Origin: Anaerolineae bacterium
GTDB taxonomy: Bacteria > Chloroflexota > Anaerolineae > UBA3071
Direction of reading: 5' to 3'
DNA: 64,000 bases
Assembly (NCBI GenBank): GCA_029907105.1
Contig: JARYMM010000014.1
Location: 1 to 64,000 of the forward strand
A program made the translations under genes and the position numbers. Positions 1 to 8,567 of this stretch are shown here, piece by piece. Numbering within the stretch: position 1 is the first letter of the stretch; each line of letters opens with the position of its first letter. A model generated the notes under the pieces. The model was not told where the DNA came from. It saw only the letters and a list, made by a program, of their open reading frames with translations, and made no database searches.

Positions 1-66
1 TCCCGAGTCGGAGATTGCTTCGCCGCCCCTTCGCTTTGCTCAGGGCTTCGGCTCGCAATGACAGGC
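1..66. repeat. Partial dispersed GCTCGCAATGAC-type repeat
   Basis: The window opens inside a repeat with GAGATTGCTTCGCC followed later by GGCTCGCAATGACAGG. The same end sequences recur at 6775-6920 and 14141-14318. No coding sequence is seen in positions 1-178; only a good ribosome-binding site (TTTGGAGG, about 165-175) just before malQ. Confidence 0.6.
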
Positions 67-178
67 AAGTTTCTGAGTAGTTGTCACGTCCCTGCGGACA
101 CCACCAGGGACGAAAATGGTCCAGGCGTCTATTTTCGAGGTAGCCAATACCGATACCCCCTTTGGAGGCAATTGAACG

Positions 179-1708
179 ATGCGTTTCCCCCGTTCCGGCG
201 GTGTGCTGCTGCACCCCACATCCTTTCCCAGCCGCTACGGCATCGGCGACCTGGGCGACGCGGCCTACGATTTCGTTGATTTCCTGGTCCAGAGCAAACA
301 GAGCCTCTGGCAGGTGCTGCCGCTGGGGCCCACCGGCTACGGCGATTCGCCCTATCAGAGCTTCTCCGCCTTCGCCGGCAACCCACTGCTCATCAGCCCG
401 GACCGGCTGGTGCGGGATGGCTTCCTGCCCGCCGAGGCCATCGAGGATGTGCCCGATTTCCCGGCCCACCGGGTGGACTACGGCCCGGTCATCGCCTACA
501 AGGACGGCCTGCTGCGCCGCGCCCATGCCCATTTCCAGGCCCACGGCACTGCTGAACAGCGGGAAGCGTTTGAACGGTTCTGCGCCGAGCATGCCGGGTG
601 GTTGGACGATTTCGCCCTCTTCATGGCCCTCAAGACCCATCACATGCCCCGGCACGGCGGCGTCTGGAACACCTGGCCCCGCCCCATCGCCTTGCGCGAA
701 CCGGCGGCCATGCAGCACTGGGCGCAGCGACTGGCCGACCAGGTTGCCCTGCACAAATTCCAGCAGTTCCTCTTCTTCCGCCAATGGCTGGAACTCAAAG
801 CCTGCGCCAACGAGCGGGGAATCCGCATCATCGGCGACGTGCCCATCTTCGTCGCCTTCGACAGCGCCGACGTCTGGGCGCACCAGGAGCTTTTCTACCT
901 GAAGGAGAACGGCGAGCCCTCCGTGGTGGCCGGCGTGCCGCCCGATTACTTCAGCGAGACCGGCCAGCGCTGGGGCAACCCGCTCTACCGCTGGGAGCGC
1001 ATGGCCCTGGACGGCTACGGCTGGTGGGCGGCCCGTCTGCGCATGACCTTCACCCAGGTGGACATCGTGCGGCTCGACCATTTCCGCGGCTTCGAGGGCT
1101 ACTGGGAGATCCCGGCCGAGGAGCCCACCGCCGTCGTCGGCCGCTGGGTCAAAGGGCCTGGGGCCGGCTTCTTCGAGGCCATGGAGGAGGCGTTGGGTGA
1201 GCTGCCCATCATCGCCGAGGACCTGGGGGTGATCACGCCGGAGGTGGAAGAGCTGCGCGACCGCTTCGGCTTTCCGGGCATGAAGATCCTGCAGTTCGCC
1301 TTCGGCGGCGAGCGGAACAGCAACTTCCTGCCCCACAACTTCACCCCCAACTGCGTCGTCTACACCGGCACGCACGACAACGACACCACCATCGGCTGGT
1401 ACAGCACGACCACCGAGGAAGAGCGGGAGCATCTGCGCCGCTACCTGGGGCGGGAGATCAGCGATGTGGCCTGGGACCTGATCCGCCTGGCCTACGCCTC
1501 CGTAGCCGACACGGCTATCGCCACCATGCAAGACCTGATGCGCCTGGGCAGCGAGGCGCGCATGAACTACCCCAGCCGACCCGGCGGCAACTGGCAATGG
1601 CGCTACACGCCGGACATGCTCACCGAGGACATCGCCGCCCATCTGGCCGAGATCACCGAACTCTACGGACGAGCACCGCAGGCGGCAAGAGAGAAGGAAA
1701 GCACATGA
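179..1708 (+). CDS. malQ: 4-alpha-glucanotransferase (amylomaltase, GH77)
   Basis: Cytoplasmic disproportionating enzyme that transfers maltodextrin segments between alpha-1,4-glucans. The 509-residue length fits the short bacterial amylomaltase class. Visible motifs are GYGDSPYQ (residues 53-60), RLDHFRGF with the expected nucleophile D300, IIAEDLG with acid/base E347, and THDNDTT with D400. The ATG has an upstream TTTGGAGG. The stop codon overlaps the start of the next gene (ATGA), so it is translationally coupled to the large GH13 protein and the pair probably handles storage or scavenged alpha-glucan. Family assignment is secure. Confidence 0.96.
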   Translation: MRFPRSGGVLLHPTSFPSRYGIGDLGDAAYDFVDFLVQSKQSLWQVLPLGPTGYGDSPYQSFSAFAGNPLLISPDRLVRDGFLPAEAIEDVPDFPAHRVDYGPVIAYKDGLLRRAHAHFQAHGTAEQREAFERFCAEHAGWLDDFALFMALKTHHMPRHGGVWNTWPRPIALREPAAMQHWAQRLADQVALHKFQQFLFFRQWLELKACANERGIRIIGDVPIFVAFDSADVWAHQELFYLKENGEPSVVAGVPPDYFSETGQRWGNPLYRWERMALDGYGWWAARLRMTFTQVDIVRLDHFRGFEGYWEIPAEEPTAVVGRWVKGPGAGFFEAMEEALGELPIIAEDLGVITPEVEELRDRFGFPGMKILQFAFGGERNSNFLPHNFTPNCVVYTGTHDNDTTIGWYSTTTEEEREHLRRYLGREISDVAWDLIRLAYASVADTAIATMQDLMRLGSEARMNYPSRPGGNWQWRYTPDMLTEDIAAHLAEITELYGRAPQAAREKEST

Positions 1709-4700
1709 TGGAGTTCCACATCTCCCGCCAGGCGCGCGATCGCTACCAGTTCGACGAATCGCTGTTCTCCCTGAGCGGCAACGTCATCTTCGCCAACTTC
1801 CACGCCACGCGCCTCTTCGCTCAGCGCATGAACGAAAAACGGGACGTGGTCAACTTCCCGGAGCGGGCGGTGAGGGCCGGCCAGATCAACGCTATGGGGC
1901 TGATTGACGAGATCCTGCACCTGGTGGTGGCCCTGTACCGCGAGCAGCGAAACCCACAAGCCACCGCCCAGGCGCTGGAATGGCTCAACGAGGAGCTTGG
2001 CTCCGAGACGGTAGATGCCGTGCTGCTGCGCTTCGTGGACGAGTTCCCGCCGCTGGCTGTCTACCGGCGCGAGGTGACGCCCGACGCCTACCTGGAGGGC
2101 GCTACCGGCGGCGTGCCTCACCGCCTCATCGCGCTGGAAGAGCTGCTCATGCTCTGGCTGGCCAACGCCAACCCCGCCTTCTCGCCCTTCGGCGAGCTCT
2201 TTGACGACGCCGCCCTGGAAAGGGACACCGCCTATGGCCAGATCGTTGCCAGCCTGCGCGACTTCTTCGAGACCCAACCCACCTTCGGCCCCCAGGGCCA
2301 GAACCTGGTGGACATGCTGCGCAGCCCGGCCATCGCCGTGCCCCATTCCCTCTCCGGCCAACTGGAATACATCCGCCAGCACTGGGGCCCCCTGCTGGGC
2401 CGTGCCCTGTACCGCTTGCTCAGCAGCCTCGACCTGATCGGCGAAGAGGAAAAAGCGATCTTCCCGGGACCCGGCCCGGCGCGGGTGGTGGACTTCACCG
2501 GGCTGGAACTGGAGCCAGAACGCTTCAGCCCCGACCGGGATTGGATGCCCAACCTGGTGCTGATGGCCAAGAACACCTACGTGTGGCTGGATCAACTCTC
2601 CAGGAAGTACCAGCGCCCCCTCAGGCGGCTGGACCAGATCCCCGACGAGGAATTGGACACCCTGGCCCGCTGGGGCTTCAGCGGCCTGTGGCTCATCGGC
2701 CTCTGGGAGCGCAGTGCGGCTTCGCGCAAGATCAAGCAACTGTGCGGCAACCCGGAGGCGGTGGCCTCGGCCTACTCCCTGTATGACTACCGCATCGCCG
2801 CCGATCTGGGCGGCGAGGCCGCCTTCCAGAATCTGAAGGAACGAGCCTGGCGGCGCGGCATCCGCCTGGCCAGCGACATGGTCCCCAATCACGTGGGCAT
2901 CACCTCCCGCTGGGTGATCGAGCACCCCGACTGGTTCATCTCCCTGGACTACAGCCCCTTCCCGGCCTACTCCTTCAACGGCCCCGACCTCTCCGAGGAT
3001 GAGCGGGTGGGGATTTTCATCGAAGATCACTACTACGACCGCAGCGATGCCGCCGTGGTCTTCAAGCGGGTGGACCGCCGGACGGGCGGCGTGAAGTACA
3101 TCTACCACGGCAACGACGGCACCTCCATGCCCTGGAACGACACCGCCCAGTTGAACTACCTCAAGCCCGAGGTGCGGGAAGCGGTGATCCAGACCATCCT
3201 GCACGTGGCCCGCCAGTTCCCCATCATCCGCTTCGACGCCGCCATGACCCTGACCAAGAAGCACTATCAGCGGCTGTGGTTCCCGGAGCCGGGCACGGGC
3301 GGGGCCATCCCCACGCGGGCTGAGCACGGCCTGACCAGGGCCGAGTTCGACGCCGCCATGCCCAACGAATTCTGGCGGGAGGTGGTGGACCGCGTGGCCG
3401 CCGAAGCGCCGGACACGCTGCTGCTGGCCGAAGCCTTCTGGCTGCTGGAAGGCTACTTCGTGCGCACGCTGGGCATGCACCGCGTCTACAACAGCGCCTT
3501 CATGAACATGCTGCGCGACGAGGACAATGCCAAGTACCGCCTGGTCCTGAAGAACACGCTGGAGTTCGACCCGGAGGTGCTGAAGCGTTACGTCAACTTC
3601 ATGAACAACCCCGACGAGGAGACCGCTGTGGCCCAGTTCGGCAAGGGCGATAAGTACTTCGGCATCTGCACCATGATGGTCACCCTGCCGGGGTTGCCCA
3701 TGTTCGGCCATGGCCAGGTCGAGGGCTTCGCCGAGAAGTATGGCATGGAATACCGGCGGGCCTACTGGGACGAATGGCCCGACGGCTATCTCGTCGAGCG
3801 GCACGAGCGGGAGATCTTCCCGCTGCTGCGCCGCCGTGCCCTCTTCGCCGGGGTGGAGCACTTCCTGCTCTACGACTTCTTCACGCCGGAGGGTCACGTC
3901 AACGAGGATGTGTTCGCCTACTCCAACCGCGCCGGCGAGCAACGGGCGCTGGTGGTCTATCACAACAGGTTCGCCACAGCGCGCGGTTGGATCAAAACCT
4001 CGGCCGCCTACGCGGTGAAGACGGGGCAGGGCGATGAGCGCAGACTGGTGCAGAAGACCCTGGGCGAAGGGCTCGGCCTGCGCCCCGATGACGGCGTCTT
4101 CTACATCTTCCGCGACCACGTCACCGGCCTGGAGTACATCCGCAGCGGCCGGGAGCTGTGCGAGAACGGCCTTTACGTCGAACTGGACGCTTACAAGTGC
4201 CATGTCTTCCTGGATTGGCGTGAAGTAGAGGACAACGAATGGCACCAGTACGCCCATCTCACCGCCTACCTGAACGGGCGCGGTGTGCCTGGCATCGAGG
4301 AGGCCCTGCGAGAGGTTTTCCTGCAGCCGGTGCACCAGCCCTTCAAGGAACTGGTCAACGCCGCCATGTTCCGCCGGCTGACGGAAACCATCGTAGGGGC
4401 GCAAGGCCTTGCGCCCCTGCCCACGCCCCTGCTGGACGAGGTGGAGCAGAAGGCCATCCGCCTGCTGCGGGAGATCAAGCGGCTGACCCAGGGCACGGGA
4501 GACGAGATGGCCATTGCCCGAGAGATGCGAAACAGGCTGGAAACCATTCTGCAATGGCAGATTGCAGATCGCGGATCGCAGATGGCCAAATCCGCATTCC
4601 GCATTCCGCATTCCGCAATCGAAGCCTGGGGCGTGCTGCTGGGCTGGCTGTTCACCCACGCTTTGGGCAAGGCGGTCGGCGAGGAGGGGTTCGCCCAGCG

Positions 4701-5130
4701 CAGCCGCAGTTGGCTGGACGAATGGCTGCTGGGCCGCATCGTCGCCGGCGCGCTGCAGGACCTCGGCCTGGACGAGGGAGCGGCCTGGTGGGCGGTGGGG
4801 GCGATCAAGGTGCTGATCACCCACCAGCGCTGGTTCGAGGTGAAGCAGGCGCATCAAGTGCTCGAAACCTGGCTGCGTGACGACGACGTGCAGCGCTTCC
4901 TGCATATCAACCGCTACCGCGACGTGCTGTGGTTCAACAAGGAAGCCTTCGACCAACTGCTGGAGTGGATGCTGCGCGTGGCCGCCGTGCAGATCAGCGC
5001 CGAGCCCGCTCTTTCGGCAGAGGAGATCGCCCAGGGCATCGCCGCCTGCGATGAGGCGGTGCAGCGCCTGCGGCAGGCGGCGGAAGCGTCGGGCTATCAG
5101 GTGGCGAAACTGCTGGAGGCGGCGCGATGA
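1705..5130 (+). CDS. Very large alpha-amylase family (GH13) protein
   Basis: 1141 residues, about twice a typical GH13 enzyme. The catalytic barrel lies centrally: DMVPNH (region I, near residue 391), RFDAA with likely nucleophile D511, and LLAEAFW with likely acid/base E576. The usual region IV motif (F-x-x-x-x-H-D) is not obvious. About 280 residues before the barrel and 350 after it match nothing I recognise. No signal peptide, so cytoplasmic. The start is ATG 1705 after GAGAAGGAAA, overlapping the malQ stop. Two repeat insertions lie in frame in the C-terminal part (4393-4420 and 4551-4621). Substrate unknown; pairing with MalQ suggests alpha-glucan or a maltosyl compound. Confidence 0.85.
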   Translation: MMEFHISRQARDRYQFDESLFSLSGNVIFANFHATRLFAQRMNEKRDVVNFPERAVRAGQINAMGLIDEILHLVVALYREQRNPQATAQALEWLNEELGSETVDAVLLRFVDEFPPLAVYRREVTPDAYLEGATGGVPHRLIALEELLMLWLANANPAFSPFGELFDDAALERDTAYGQIVASLRDFFETQPTFGPQGQNLVDMLRSPAIAVPHSLSGQLEYIRQHWGPLLGRALYRLLSSLDLIGEEEKAIFPGPGPARVVDFTGLELEPERFSPDRDWMPNLVLMAKNTYVWLDQLSRKYQRPLRRLDQIPDEELDTLARWGFSGLWLIGLWERSAASRKIKQLCGNPEAVASAYSLYDYRIAADLGGEAAFQNLKERAWRRGIRLASDMVPNHVGITSRWVIEHPDWFISLDYSPFPAYSFNGPDLSEDERVGIFIEDHYYDRSDAAVVFKRVDRRTGGVKYIYHGNDGTSMPWNDTAQLNYLKPEVREAVIQTILHVARQFPIIRFDAAMTLTKKHYQRLWFPEPGTGGAIPTRAEHGLTRAEFDAAMPNEFWREVVDRVAAEAPDTLLLAEAFWLLEGYFVRTLGMHRVYNSAFMNMLRDEDNAKYRLVLKNTLEFDPEVLKRYVNFMNNPDEETAVAQFGKGDKYFGICTMMVTLPGLPMFGHGQVEGFAEKYGMEYRRAYWDEWPDGYLVERHEREIFPLLRRRALFAGVEHFLLYDFFTPEGHVNEDVFAYSNRAGEQRALVVYHNRFATARGWIKTSAAYAVKTGQGDERRLVQKTLGEGLGLRPDDGVFYIFRDHVTGLEYIRSGRELCENGLYVELDAYKCHVFLDWREVEDNEWHQYAHLTAYLNGRGVPGIEEALREVFLQPVHQPFKELVNAAMFRRLTETIVGAQGLAPLPTPLLDEVEQKAIRLLREIKRLTQGTGDEMAIAREMRNRLETILQWQIADRGSQMAKSAFRIPHSAIEAWGVLLGWLFTHALGKAVGEEGFAQRSRSWLDEWLLGRIVAGALQDLGLDEGAAWWAVGAIKVLITHQRWFEVKQAHQVLETWLRDDDVQRFLHINRYRDVLWFNKEAFDQLLEWMLRVAAVQISAEPALSAEEIAQGIAACDEAVQRLRQAAEASGYQVAKLLEAAR
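4393..4420. repeat. Perfect palindrome inside the GH13 gene
   Basis: GTA followed by a perfect 22-nt palindrome, GGGGCGCAAGG plus its inverse, at 4396-4417. An identical copy occurs at 14216-14240 inside a longer repeat. It is read through in frame here. Confidence 0.85.
4551..4621. repeat. Inverted heptad-repeat element in the GH13 gene
   Basis: Degenerate 7-nt units of the ATTGCAG/ATCGCGG type are followed by the inverse type ATTCCGC repeated three times, giving a hairpin-capable array. It encodes the peptide SAFRIPHSAI in the GH13 frame. The same units recur twice in hypF. Confidence 0.85.
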
Positions 5131-6245
5131 TCCACGTGGATGGCAGCTATGGCGAAGGGGGCGGGCAGATCCTGCGCACTTCGCTCAGCCTCAGCGCCAT
5201 CACCGGGCAGCCCCTGTGCATCGAGCGCATCCGCGCCGGGCGCCGCCAGCCGGGCCTGCGTCCACAGCACCTGACGGCAGTGCGCGCAGCAGCCACCATC
5301 TGCGGGGCGCGGCTGCAGGGCGATACGGTCGGCTCGCCGACGCTTGTCTTCGAGCCGCAGCATCGGCCGCAGGCCGGCCGCTACGAGTTCGACGTGCGCC
5401 AGGCCGCCCAGGGCGGCAGCGCCGGCTCGGTCACCCTCATCTTCCAGACGCTGCTCCTGCCCCTGGCCCTGGCCGAAGGGAGCTCAGAACTCATCCTGCA
5501 CGGCGGCACGCACGGGGCCTGGAGCCCGCCGTTTCACTACCTGCAGCACGTCTACCTGCCGATGGTGGCGCGGCTGGGCATTCGCGCCAGCGTCGAGTTG
5601 CGCCGGTGGGGCTGGTATCCGCAGGGAAACGGCGAGATCAAAGCCACTGTCAGAGGTCATGGGTCAGGGGATAGGGGTTATGGGCCAGGAGATTGGCGAT
5701 GGTCCCCTGACCCTTCCCCCCTAACCCCTATGACATTGGTCGAGCGGGGGGCATTGAAGCGGTTATGGGGCCTGTCGGCGACGTCGAATCTGCCCACGCA
5801 TGTTCGGGAACGGATGCGAAAACGGGCACTGGAGCGGCTGCTGCCGGCGGGGGTGCGGGCGGAGATCGAGCTTGTGGATGCCCCATCGCCGGGGCCGGGG
5901 GCGGGGCTGTTCCTCTTTGCCGAGTACGAGGGCGTGGCCAGCGAGCTGGTGACCGCCGGCTTCAGCGGTTTTGGGCGACAGGGCAAGCCGGCGGAGGCCG
6001 TGGCCGACGAGGCGGTGGAGGCATTCCTGGCCTACCATCAGAGCGGCGCGCCGGTGGACCCGCACCTGGCCGATCAGCTCATCCTGCCGCTGGCCCTTTC
6101 CGGCGGCGCGGCCATCTTCCGCACCAGCGAGGTCACCCGCCATCTGCTGACCAGCGTGTGGGTGGTGGGGCAGTTTCTGGACGTGGAGGTGAGGGTAGAG
6201 GGAGAAATGGGCCAGGCAGGTCTTGTCAGATTCTCAGCAGGATGA
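5127..6245 (+). CDS. rtcA: RNA 3'-terminal phosphate cyclase
   Basis: ATP-dependent cyclase converting RNA 3'-phosphate to a 2',3'-cyclic phosphate. 372 residues. The N-terminus DGSYGEGGGQILRTSLSLS is the family signature, and HLADQL near the C-terminus contains H313, aligned with the adenylylated His of the E. coli enzyme. The ATG overlaps the GH13 stop by 4 nt. An inverted heptad element (5652-5737) adds roughly 25 extra residues in the middle without breaking the frame. Ligase rtcB lies far downstream (59148), not in this operon. Confidence 0.95.
   Translation: MIHVDGSYGEGGGQILRTSLSLSAITGQPLCIERIRAGRRQPGLRPQHLTAVRAAATICGARLQGDTVGSPTLVFEPQHRPQAGRYEFDVRQAAQGGSAGSVTLIFQTLLLPLALAEGSSELILHGGTHGAWSPPFHYLQHVYLPMVARLGIRASVELRRWGWYPQGNGEIKATVRGHGSGDRGYGPGDWRWSPDPSPLTPMTLVERGALKRLWGLSATSNLPTHVRERMRKRALERLLPAGVRAEIELVDAPSPGPGAGLFLFAEYEGVASELVTAGFSGFGRQGKPAEAVADEAVEAFLAYHQSGAPVDPHLADQLILPLALSGGAAIFRTSEVTRHLLTSVWVVGQFLDVEVRVEGEMGQAGLVRFSAG
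5652..5737. repeat. Inverted heptad-repeat element in rtcA
   Basis: Units related to GGTCAGG, GGATAGG and GGTTATG are followed by the inverse series with CCCTGAC and TAACCCC, ending TATGAC. The two arms are reverse complements over most of their length. Frame of rtcA is kept. Confidence 0.8.
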
Positions 6246-6251
6246 TATAAT
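6223..6251 (+). promoter_or_regulatory. Sigma-70-type promoter for hicBA
   Basis: TTGTCA, 17-nt spacer, TATAAT. It sits over the last codons of rtcA and points at the HicB-HicA pair. Confidence 0.7.
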
Positions 6252-6326
6252 CGAAGCAAATCTGATAACGAACACGAGCAACAGACAGTGATTGTGTAAA
6301 GTCATGCTTTGGTCAGGAGGGCGAAA

Positions 6327-6548
6327 GTGGAGAACAGGTTTACCGCAGTATTCGAGCAGGTGGGTGAATGGTGGATAGGATATGTCGAGGAATTGCCCGG
6401 CGTAAATACTCAAGGCAAGACCCTGGAAGAAACACGCGAGAACCTGAAAGAGGCTACACGACTGATCCTGGAAGCCAACCGCGAATTAGCGCGCCGTGAG
6501 CTTGAGGGAAGACAAATCATACGCGAATCGCTGTCGGTAGCGATGTAA
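6327..6548 (+). CDS. hicB: HicB-type antitoxin
   Basis: 73 residues. The body FTAVFEQVGEWWIGYVEEL followed by PGVNTQGKTLEETRENLKEA is the partially degraded RNase-H-like HicB fold that binds and neutralises HicA. I chose GTG 6327 because AGGAGG lies 7 nt upstream; a TTG at 6309 is in frame but overlaps that site. No C-terminal DNA-binding domain is visible, so this is the short HicB form. It overlaps hicA by one base; the order hicB-hicA is the reverse of the commonest arrangement. Confidence 0.88.
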   Translation: MENRFTAVFEQVGEWWIGYVEELPGVNTQGKTLEETRENLKEATRLILEANRELARRELEGRQIIRESLSVAM

Positions 6549-6733
6549 TGAACCGCCGCGCTCTGCTGAAACACCTCAAGCAATACGGCTGCGAGCTGCT
6601 GCGTGAGGGCTCTCGCCACTCCATCTATTGGAATCCCGCCAACAGAAGAACAAGCTCTGTGCCACGCCACAGGGAGATAGTGGACAAACTTGCCATCAAG
6701 ATTTGCAAAGACCTCGGCATTCCAGAACCCTGA
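6548..6733 (+). CDS. hicA: HicA-type mRNA interferase toxin
   Basis: 61 residues with the HicA double-stranded-RNA-binding fold: LLKHLKQYGCELLREGSRHS, then a basic stretch and VPRHREIVDKLAIKICKDLGI. The family's catalytic His is expected in the GSRHSIY segment. It would cleave mRNA when HicB is lost. Start ATG overlaps the hicB stop (TAATG). Confidence 0.9.
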   Translation: MNRRALLKHLKQYGCELLREGSRHSIYWNPANRRTSSVPRHREIVDKLAIKICKDLGIPEP

Positions 6734-6774
6734 CGCGCAATCCCGCGTGAGGTGTGCGTCTCAATTTTCGCATT

Positions 6775-6920
6775 GGAGGTAACTACCTACCCTGTCACTG
6801 CGAGCGAAGCGAAGCAGTCTCCTGGAAGCAAAACAGGAGATTGCTTCGCCCCTTCGGGGCTCGCAATGACGCCAGCCCACCGCTATATCTCACGTTGCAA
6901 GGCCGAAGGTAGGCAGTTAC
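6775..6920. repeat. Long dispersed repeat, copy 1
   Basis: About 145 bp with outer ends AACTACCTACCCTGTCACTG and GGCCGAAGGTAGGCAGTTACC and inner GAAGCGAAGCAGTCTCC facing GGAGATTGCTTCGCC. An inverted, longer copy is at 14141-14318. It occupies most of the 248-bp gap between hicA and the next gene; no promoter is evident in that gap. Confidence 0.85.
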
Positions 6921-6981
6921 CATTGGAGGTTGTTTACAGGCGACGCATCTCAGGGGCATGGCGTACGGTTGGAGGATAACT

Positions 6982-7758
6982 ATGGCTGCAGTCACCGGGC
7001 TTACAGCAGAAATGTATCAGGCGGTCGTCGCCGTGGTGGACGAACGGGTGAGGGAGATCCGTGTCACTCGCGAGGATTTCGACAGGCTGGCCAAGGCCCT
7101 TTCCACCCTCGCCCAGGCACAGGAGCGGACGGAAGCTCGCATGGGAGAACTGGCCCGCGCCCAGGCGCGGACAGAGGCGCGGGTCAGCGAGCTCGCCGAG
7201 GCCCAGGCGCGCACCGAGGCGCGGGTCAGCGAGCTCGCCGAGGCCCAGGCGCGCACGGAAGAACGGGTAGGCAGGCTGGAACAGGCCATGGAGCGGCTCG
7301 CCGAGGCCCAGGCGCGCACGGAAGACGCGCTGCAGGAGTTGAGCCGCCAGGTGGGAGCGCTGAGCGAGAATGTAGGCTACGGGTTGGAAGACATCGCCCG
7401 TGTCGTCCTGCCCGGTTACCTGCAGTTCCGCTATGGCCTGAAGGTGAGCAGGCTGGAAAGGCGGCTCTTCCAGGTGGATGGCGAGGCGGTGGAGTTTGAC
7501 CTCTATGGCGAAGGAAGCCGCGACGGGAAACCCATTGCCGTGCTCGGCGAGGTGAAATCCCGCATCTACTGGCGTGAAGTCGTCCAGTTCCGCGAGCGGC
7601 TGGAGCGGGTGAGGCCACAGATGATCAGAGAAGCCGTGCCCCTGATGTTCGGTTACTTCATTGACCTCACGGCCATGGAAGCGGCGCAGGAGGACATCTT
7701 GCTGATTGCTTCCTACCAGCCAGCGGTGGACATGCAGGCCGCGGCGATGGAAAGGTAA
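6982..7758 (+). CDS. Coiled-coil protein with PD-(D/E)XK nuclease-like C-terminus
   Basis: 258 residues. Residues about 25-125 form a long coiled coil built from units such as AQARTEARVSELAE, with two near-identical 42-bp DNA repeats. The C-terminal half ends in an E-F-D ... VLGEVKSRI pattern typical of PD-(D/E)XK nuclease-like domains (DUF3782-like family, from memory). A paralogue lies at 21519. Start ATG 6982 follows TTGGAGGATAACT. Function is unknown; it sits among toxin-antitoxin genes but I see no partner. Confidence 0.75.
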   Translation: MAAVTGLTAEMYQAVVAVVDERVREIRVTREDFDRLAKALSTLAQAQERTEARMGELARAQARTEARVSELAEAQARTEARVSELAEAQARTEERVGRLEQAMERLAEAQARTEDALQELSRQVGALSENVGYGLEDIARVVLPGYLQFRYGLKVSRLERRLFQVDGEAVEFDLYGEGSRDGKPIAVLGEVKSRIYWREVVQFRERLERVRPQMIREAVPLMFGYFIDLTAMEAAQEDILLIASYQPAVDMQAAAMER

Positions 7759-7771
7759 TCCGTGCCTATAG

Positions 7772-7800
7772 TTGAACAATCGGGGCTCTTGTGGTATAAC
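7772..7800 (+). promoter_or_regulatory. Promoter of the AbrB/PIN pair
   Basis: TTGAAC, 17-nt spacer, TATAAC. The direct repeat AGTGATA occurs twice at 7801-7816 immediately downstream and is a candidate site for autoregulation by the AbrB-fold antitoxin. Confidence 0.65.
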
Positions 7801-7847
7801 AGTGATAATAGTGATACAAAATGCGTTCTTTGGGAGAGGGTGTTGCT

Positions 7848-8129
7848 ATGGATAAGCAGATCCAGACAATGATGGATCGCTCCGGACGGGTAGTCATCCC
7901 TAAGGCGATCAGAATGCGCCTCGGACTGCTGCCCGGAACGAGGCTAATCGTCGAAGAACACAGTAACGAAGAGATACGGTTGCGGCCACTCCCACGCCAG
8001 GAAGCGCTATTGATCAATAAGGGAGGAGTCCTGGTGGTACAATCGCAAGCAACGGGAGACATAGCCAAAGCAGTCAGACAAGAGCGAGAGGCCCGGGCCT
8101 CCGGGCTGGTACGGAGAAGCGGGCTGTGA
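7848..8129 (+). CDS. AbrB/MazE-fold antitoxin
   Basis: 93 residues. The N-terminal swapped-hairpin DNA-binding signature is clear: DRSGRVVIPKAIRMRLGL followed by PGTRLIVEE. The C-terminal tail would bind the toxin. ATG 7848 is chosen over an in-frame ATG at 7821 because the fold begins here and GGGAGAGGG lies before it. The stop overlaps the GTG start of the PIN gene, so expression is coupled. Confidence 0.88.
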   Translation: MDKQIQTMMDRSGRVVIPKAIRMRLGLLPGTRLIVEEHSNEEIRLRPLPRQEALLINKGGVLVVQSQATGDIAKAVRQEREARASGLVRRSGL

Positions 8130-8560
8130 AAGTGCTTCTGGATACCTCTGTCCTCGTTGCGGCAATGGTCGAAGCACATCCGCAGCACCAACAGGCTCTC
8201 CCGTGGCTGCAACGCGCCAGGCGTGGAGAACTGTCCGCTGTCATCGCTTCCCACACGTTGGCCGAACTGTATTCGGTGTTGACGTCTTTGCCCGTGCGAC
8301 CCCGCATCTCGCCGTCTATTGCCTGGCATCTCATCCAGGAAAACGTTCTCGCCACAATAGAAGCGGTTGATCTATCAGCCGAAGACTACCGGACTGTGCT
8401 GGAGCATCTGTCCGCCAGCGGCATGACAGGAGGCACAGTATATGACGCGCTGATCGCACATGTGGCGTGGAAAGCTGGGGTGGACCGACTTGTCACGTTG
8501 AACCCGACAGACTTCCACAGAGCGTATCCAGCCCTCTCCAAACGGATCACCGCCCCCTGA
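8126..8560 (+). CDS. PIN-domain ribonuclease toxin (VapC-like)
   Basis: 144 residues beginning MKVLLDTSVLVAAMVEAHPQ, with the conserved first Asp (D6), a Glu in HTLAELYSVL, and a downstream Asp pair around VYDALIAHVA and VTLNPTDF. These residues coordinate metal in PIN nucleases. It starts with GTG overlapping the antitoxin by 4 nt. Target RNA cannot be told from sequence. Confidence 0.9.
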   Translation: MKVLLDTSVLVAAMVEAHPQHQQALPWLQRARRGELSAVIASHTLAELYSVLTSLPVRPRISPSIAWHLIQENVLATIEAVDLSAEDYRTVLEHLSASGMTGGTVYDALIAHVAWKAGVDRLVTLNPTDFHRAYPALSKRITAP

Positions 8561-8567
8561 GGGTTAG

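Noticed and set aside
1663-4956. Long open minus-strand frame opposite the GH13 gene (also opposite 8547-10616 and 24888-26990)
   Set aside because: Antisense shadows of high-GC coding DNA; no family motifs, and the plus-strand genes are unambiguous.
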